From NCBI GenBank assembly GCA_016177865.1, contig JACOUJ010000221.1, positions 1 to 7,077 of the forward strand: a DNA stretch of 7,077 nucleotides. Reading direction: 5' to 3'. The notes under the pieces were generated by a model. That model did not search any database and had not been told where the DNA came from. It saw only the letters and a program-made list of their open reading frames with translations. The stretch is from Candidatus Rokuibacteriota bacterium (lineage in GTDB: Bacteria; Methylomirabilota; Methylomirabilia; Rokubacteriales; JACOUJ01). Shown here piece by piece: positions 5,588 to 7,077 of this stretch; positions within the stretch are counted from its first letter, which is position 1, and the number at the start of each line of letters is the position of its first letter. A program made the translations under genes and the position numbers.

Positions 5588-5640
5588 GGGGCATCTGATC
5601 TATTGAAGCTGGGCGCGTCCCTGCGTTAGGGTACAGCTGA

Positions 5641-5895
5641 GTCACTCACGGCAAGGACGCGCTCGACCATCCCTCGCTCGCCCTGGTGCTGCCCAATGGG
5701 ATGGTCATCGCCAACGACGACCACAACCCCCGGGTCATCGTCGTGGACCCGCAGACGAACCGCATCGTGTGGCAGTACGGCAAGACCGGTCAGAAGGGGC
5801 GGGAGCCCGGCCGGCTCAACAACCCTGACGGCGTGGATCTAGCACCACCCTACTCGCTGCTGATGCAGCACTCGGCGACCATGGGGACGCCCTAG
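5641..5895 (+). pseudogene. C-terminal remnant of a beta-propeller (NHL/PQQ-like repeat) protein
   Basis: An open frame from 5641 (in-frame TGA at 5638-5640) to a TAG at 5893-5895 encodes about 84 residues with propeller-blade character: LDHPSLALVLPNGMVIANDD, NPRVIVVDPQTNRIVWQYG, then GRLNNPDGVDLAPPYSLL and the short end MQHSATMGTP. The pattern of PNG...VIVVDP...IVWQYG blades is typical of NHL or PQQ-like repeat proteins of several hundred residues, and the end looks like a natural C-terminus. All earlier blades and any signal peptide are missing. The only starts are an internal GTG (5686) and ATG (5701), neither with a good ribosome site. I infer a 5'-truncated remnant, with the break near 5641-5655, close to the DUF433 promoter of the opposite strand. 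Confidence 0.75.
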
Positions 5896-6093
5896 CCGAA
5901 CTCCCAGACGGTTTCGCTCTTCGTCAGCCGCGGCGGCGTCTACGGGAAGCACGCTCGATAGGATTCGGCGCGATTCCGGAAAGTCTGTCCGGACTCTGTA
6001 GAACAGACCGATCCAGGGACGGTGCGTCTTTCCTAAGAGCCGGACGTCAGGTCATCGGATGCTCCGGACCGATAATTTGCCACCACCTCCAGC
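5896..6093. other. Convergent intergenic region
   Basis: 198 bp between the convergent propeller remnant and cupin gene. It contains a weak hairpin, TCCGGA (5975-5980) and TCCGGA (5988-5993) around a 7-base loop, and a third TCCGGA near 6062. There is no T-run, so I do not call a rho-independent terminator. No coding potential with family resemblance is visible. Confidence 0.5.
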
Positions 6094-6474
6094 CTACCGG
6101 GACTTGGACCTTCTTGCCTTCTTCGCCGGCGGCTTCTTCGCCGCCGGAGCCGGTGCCGGCTTCTTCGCGGCCGGTCGGGCCTTCAGCTCCACGAACGCCA
6201 ACTCCAGGGGCTGATCGCCCAGGTTCTCCGGAAGGTGTGCTCCAGCCGGGTACGCGCGGATTTCCCCAGCCTTGAAACGCAGCTCTTCCGTCTTGCCGTT
6301 CGGGAACGTAAAGCGCGCATGGCCATCGGTCAGGTGAACGCCCAGGCCGGTCGGGTGCTCGTGCATGACCGAGCGCTCCCTGGGGCCATATCTGATCCGC
6401 AGCACCCGCGCGTAGGCGTTCTCGAATTCGACCTTGTAGTGCGCCGGGTCTACCTTTACAGGATCCTGGGCCAT
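6094..6474 (-). CDS. Small cupin-fold protein with histone-H1-like basic tail
   Basis: Single-domain cupin, probably cytoplasmic as no signal peptide is seen; ligand unknown. The 126 residues comprise a beta-rich cupin barrel at about 10-98: HYKVEFENAYARVLRIRYGP (12-31), the metal-site HxH motif MHEHP (His38, His40), LGVHLTDGHARFTFPNG (44-60), the turn FKAGEIRAYPAGAH ending at the second-motif His80, and ENLGDQPLELAFVELK (83-98). Residues 100-126 form a low-complexity tail of Lys, Ala, Pro and finally Arg/Ser (PAAKKPAPAPAAKKPPAKKA), like H1-type nucleic-acid-binding tails. The tail's codons include near-identical GGCTTCTTCGCSGCCGG units on the plus strand (about 6129-6175), so it may have grown by repeat expansion. 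ATG 6474 has a G-rich ribosome site (GGGGGAG) about 8 nt upstream. The upstream open frame up to 6618 lacks family resemblance. Confidence 0.88.
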   Translation of the reverse strand: MAQDPVKVDPAHYKVEFENAYARVLRIRYGPRERSVMHEHPTGLGVHLTDGHARFTFPNGKTEELRFKAGEIRAYPAGAHLPENLGDQPLELAFVELKARPAAKKPAPAPAAKKPPAKKARRSKSR

Positions 6475-6493
6475 GATCGGCTCCCCCCCTTCT

Positions 6494-6541
6494 GCGGAAT
6501 GCGTGGAGAATCGACGACTGCACCCTAACCGGCAATTCCGC
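6494..6541 (-). promoter_or_regulatory. Candidate cupin promoter bracketed by an inverted repeat
   Basis: On the minus strand TTGCCG (6535-6530) and GATTCT (6512-6507) are 17 bases apart, a modest sigma70-like match giving a leader of about 25 nt. A perfect 7-bp inverted repeat, GCGGAAT (6494-6500) and ATTCCGC (6535-6541), flanks the core promoter on both sides. Such placement suits a repressor pair or looped operator, but this is inference and the hexamers are weak. Confidence 0.35.
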
Positions 6542-6752
6542 GTGGACGACGCGCCGACGGAGGTCCGCGGGTGACGCGGCGAACGGGGCGCCCCACAGCG
6601 CGGGGCGCACCGCGACACGCCGCCGGGATGCCTGTGCCGGGTGACGCGGACCGCTCACCCCGCGCTCGTGCCGGAGCGAGCACCGTGGGGCTGTTCGCTG
6701 CGGCAGGCCCCGCGGACCGCCAGCTTATTTGCCGTTCACGGTGCACTCGTAT
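6542..6752. repeat. GC-rich intergenic stretch with repeated short motifs
   Basis: This remainder of the 278-bp gap between cupin and the hypothetical gene holds CGGGTGACGCGG twice (6568-6579, 6638-6649), CGCGGACCGC twice (6645-6654, 6711-6720), and the opposite-strand form GGTCCGCG at 6562-6569. Open frames cross it on both strands but have Arg/Ala/Pro-rich shadow composition. No RNA gene is recognised. Confidence 0.4.
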
Positions 6753-7046
6753 CTATTCCCCCGGGCTGCTCCATCTCGAGCGCGCCCCCCTCATCGCCTC
6801 TACAACCTCCCGCGCCTCCGGAACCATGAACACCGTCTCAGTCTCGAGTTCCGAGAGCGCCCGAGCAAGGGCCATGATTCGATCCCGAAGCGGCGCGCGG
6901 GCGTCGATCAGGACGAGCTGTTCGCCCTGAAAGACGCAGCGCCCACCGCCCGCGATCGCCGGAGTCTCGAAAGGCTCGATCCGCACCGCGACTCCGAGGC
7001 TCTCTGCCGCTCGACGTAACTCGTCAAACAGATTCCGGTCGTTCAT
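6753..7046 (-). CDS. Hypothetical protein, 97 residues, conserved-looking
   Basis: I cannot name a function. The protein starts MNDRNLFDELRRAAESLGVA, an amphipathic helix, followed by VRIEPFETP, a GGGRCVFQGEQLVLID strand-turn-strand (33-48), a helix RAPLRDRIMALARALSELE (50-68) and VFMVPEAREVVEAMRG (72-87). No signal peptide or membrane segment is present. The balanced composition and regular helix-strand pattern contrast with the Arg/Ala/Pro-rich shadow frames nearby, which supports it as real; I recall similar short proteins in related genomes annotated as hypothetical. The start ATG 7046 has only a weak ribosome site (CGAG adjacent), so ATG choice is moderately sure; the next in-frame ATG is far inside. 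A small hairpin, CGGCCT (7055-7060) with AGGCCG (7067-7072), lies just upstream. Confidence 0.75.
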   Translation of the reverse strand: MNDRNLFDELRRAAESLGVAVRIEPFETPAIAGGGRCVFQGEQLVLIDARAPLRDRIMALARALSELETETVFMVPEAREVVEAMRGARSRWSSPGE

Positions 7047-7077
7047 CTCGAAATCGGCCTGATGCTAGGCCGCCGGA

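Noticed and set aside
5603..5632. Rightward promoter (TTGAAG ... TAGGGT) for the propeller remnant
   Set aside because: The -10 matches only three of six positions, and the gene behind it is a headless fragment with no good start.
5975..5993. Hairpin TCCGGA/TCCGGA as a terminator between convergent genes
   Set aside because: Only six pairs, each arm is itself palindromic, and no T-run follows on either strand.
6525..6930. Open frames on both strands in the gap and over the 97-residue gene
   Set aside because: Arg/Ala/Pro-rich shadow composition, no ribosome site, and conflict with the better-supported minus-strand gene at 6753-7046.
1..7077. CRISPR array, tRNA, rRNA or insertion sequence
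   Set aside because: No regularly spaced repeats, no cloverleaf-like arms with CCA-type ends, and no transposase motif or terminal inverted repeats with target duplications were seen.

Overview
This is a high-GC bacterial window, most likely a chromosomal contig from an uncultured soil or sediment bacterium. The combination of a GAF-GAF-HisKA kinase beginning with a HAMP domain, a COG2984-type orphan substrate-binding protein, and small SnoaL-like, cupin and DUF433 proteins resembles what I recall of Candidatus Rokubacteria / Methylomirabilota (NC10-related) genomes. That placement is an inference from remembered protein similarity, not a database result. I see no tRNA, rRNA, CRISPR array or recognisable transposase.

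Left part (1-3197): a large soluble sensor histidine kinase runs leftward off the window edge (codons 1-613 are present), and an orphan ABC-type substrate-binding protein is transcribed to the right. The 285-bp divergent gap holds a good sigma70-like promoter for the kinase. The kinase lacks any membrane segment before its HAMP domain. It also appears to have lost, in frame, the helical linker that normally joins the second GAF domain to the catalytic HisKA domain.

Middle part (3198-5587): a leftward gene series with short spacing runs DUF433 antitoxin-like protein, nitroreductase, truncated SET-domain protein, frameshifted small AT-hook protein, SnoaL-like protein with an abnormal C-terminus. 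A convincing promoter sits in front of DUF433. A short degraded copy of the DUF433/nitroreductase junction (3200-3306) lies immediately after the stop codon of the substrate-binding gene. This part therefore looks like a patchwork shaped by duplication and deletion: three of the five genes are damaged.

Right part (5588-7077): the C-terminal remnant of a beta-propeller (NHL/PQQ-like) protein on the plus strand, then two leftward genes. One is a small cupin with a histone-H1-like Lys/Ala/Pro tail. The other is a 97-residue conserved-looking hypothetical protein. Their 278-bp separation holds a candidate cupin promoter bracketed by an inverted repeat, plus GC-rich repeated motifs.

I do not see a complete, clearly new multi-gene system. 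The most notable points are the nitroreductase-locus relic, the linkerless kinase, the cluster of broken small genes, the H1-tailed cupin and the DUF433 gene without its usual PIN-like partner.
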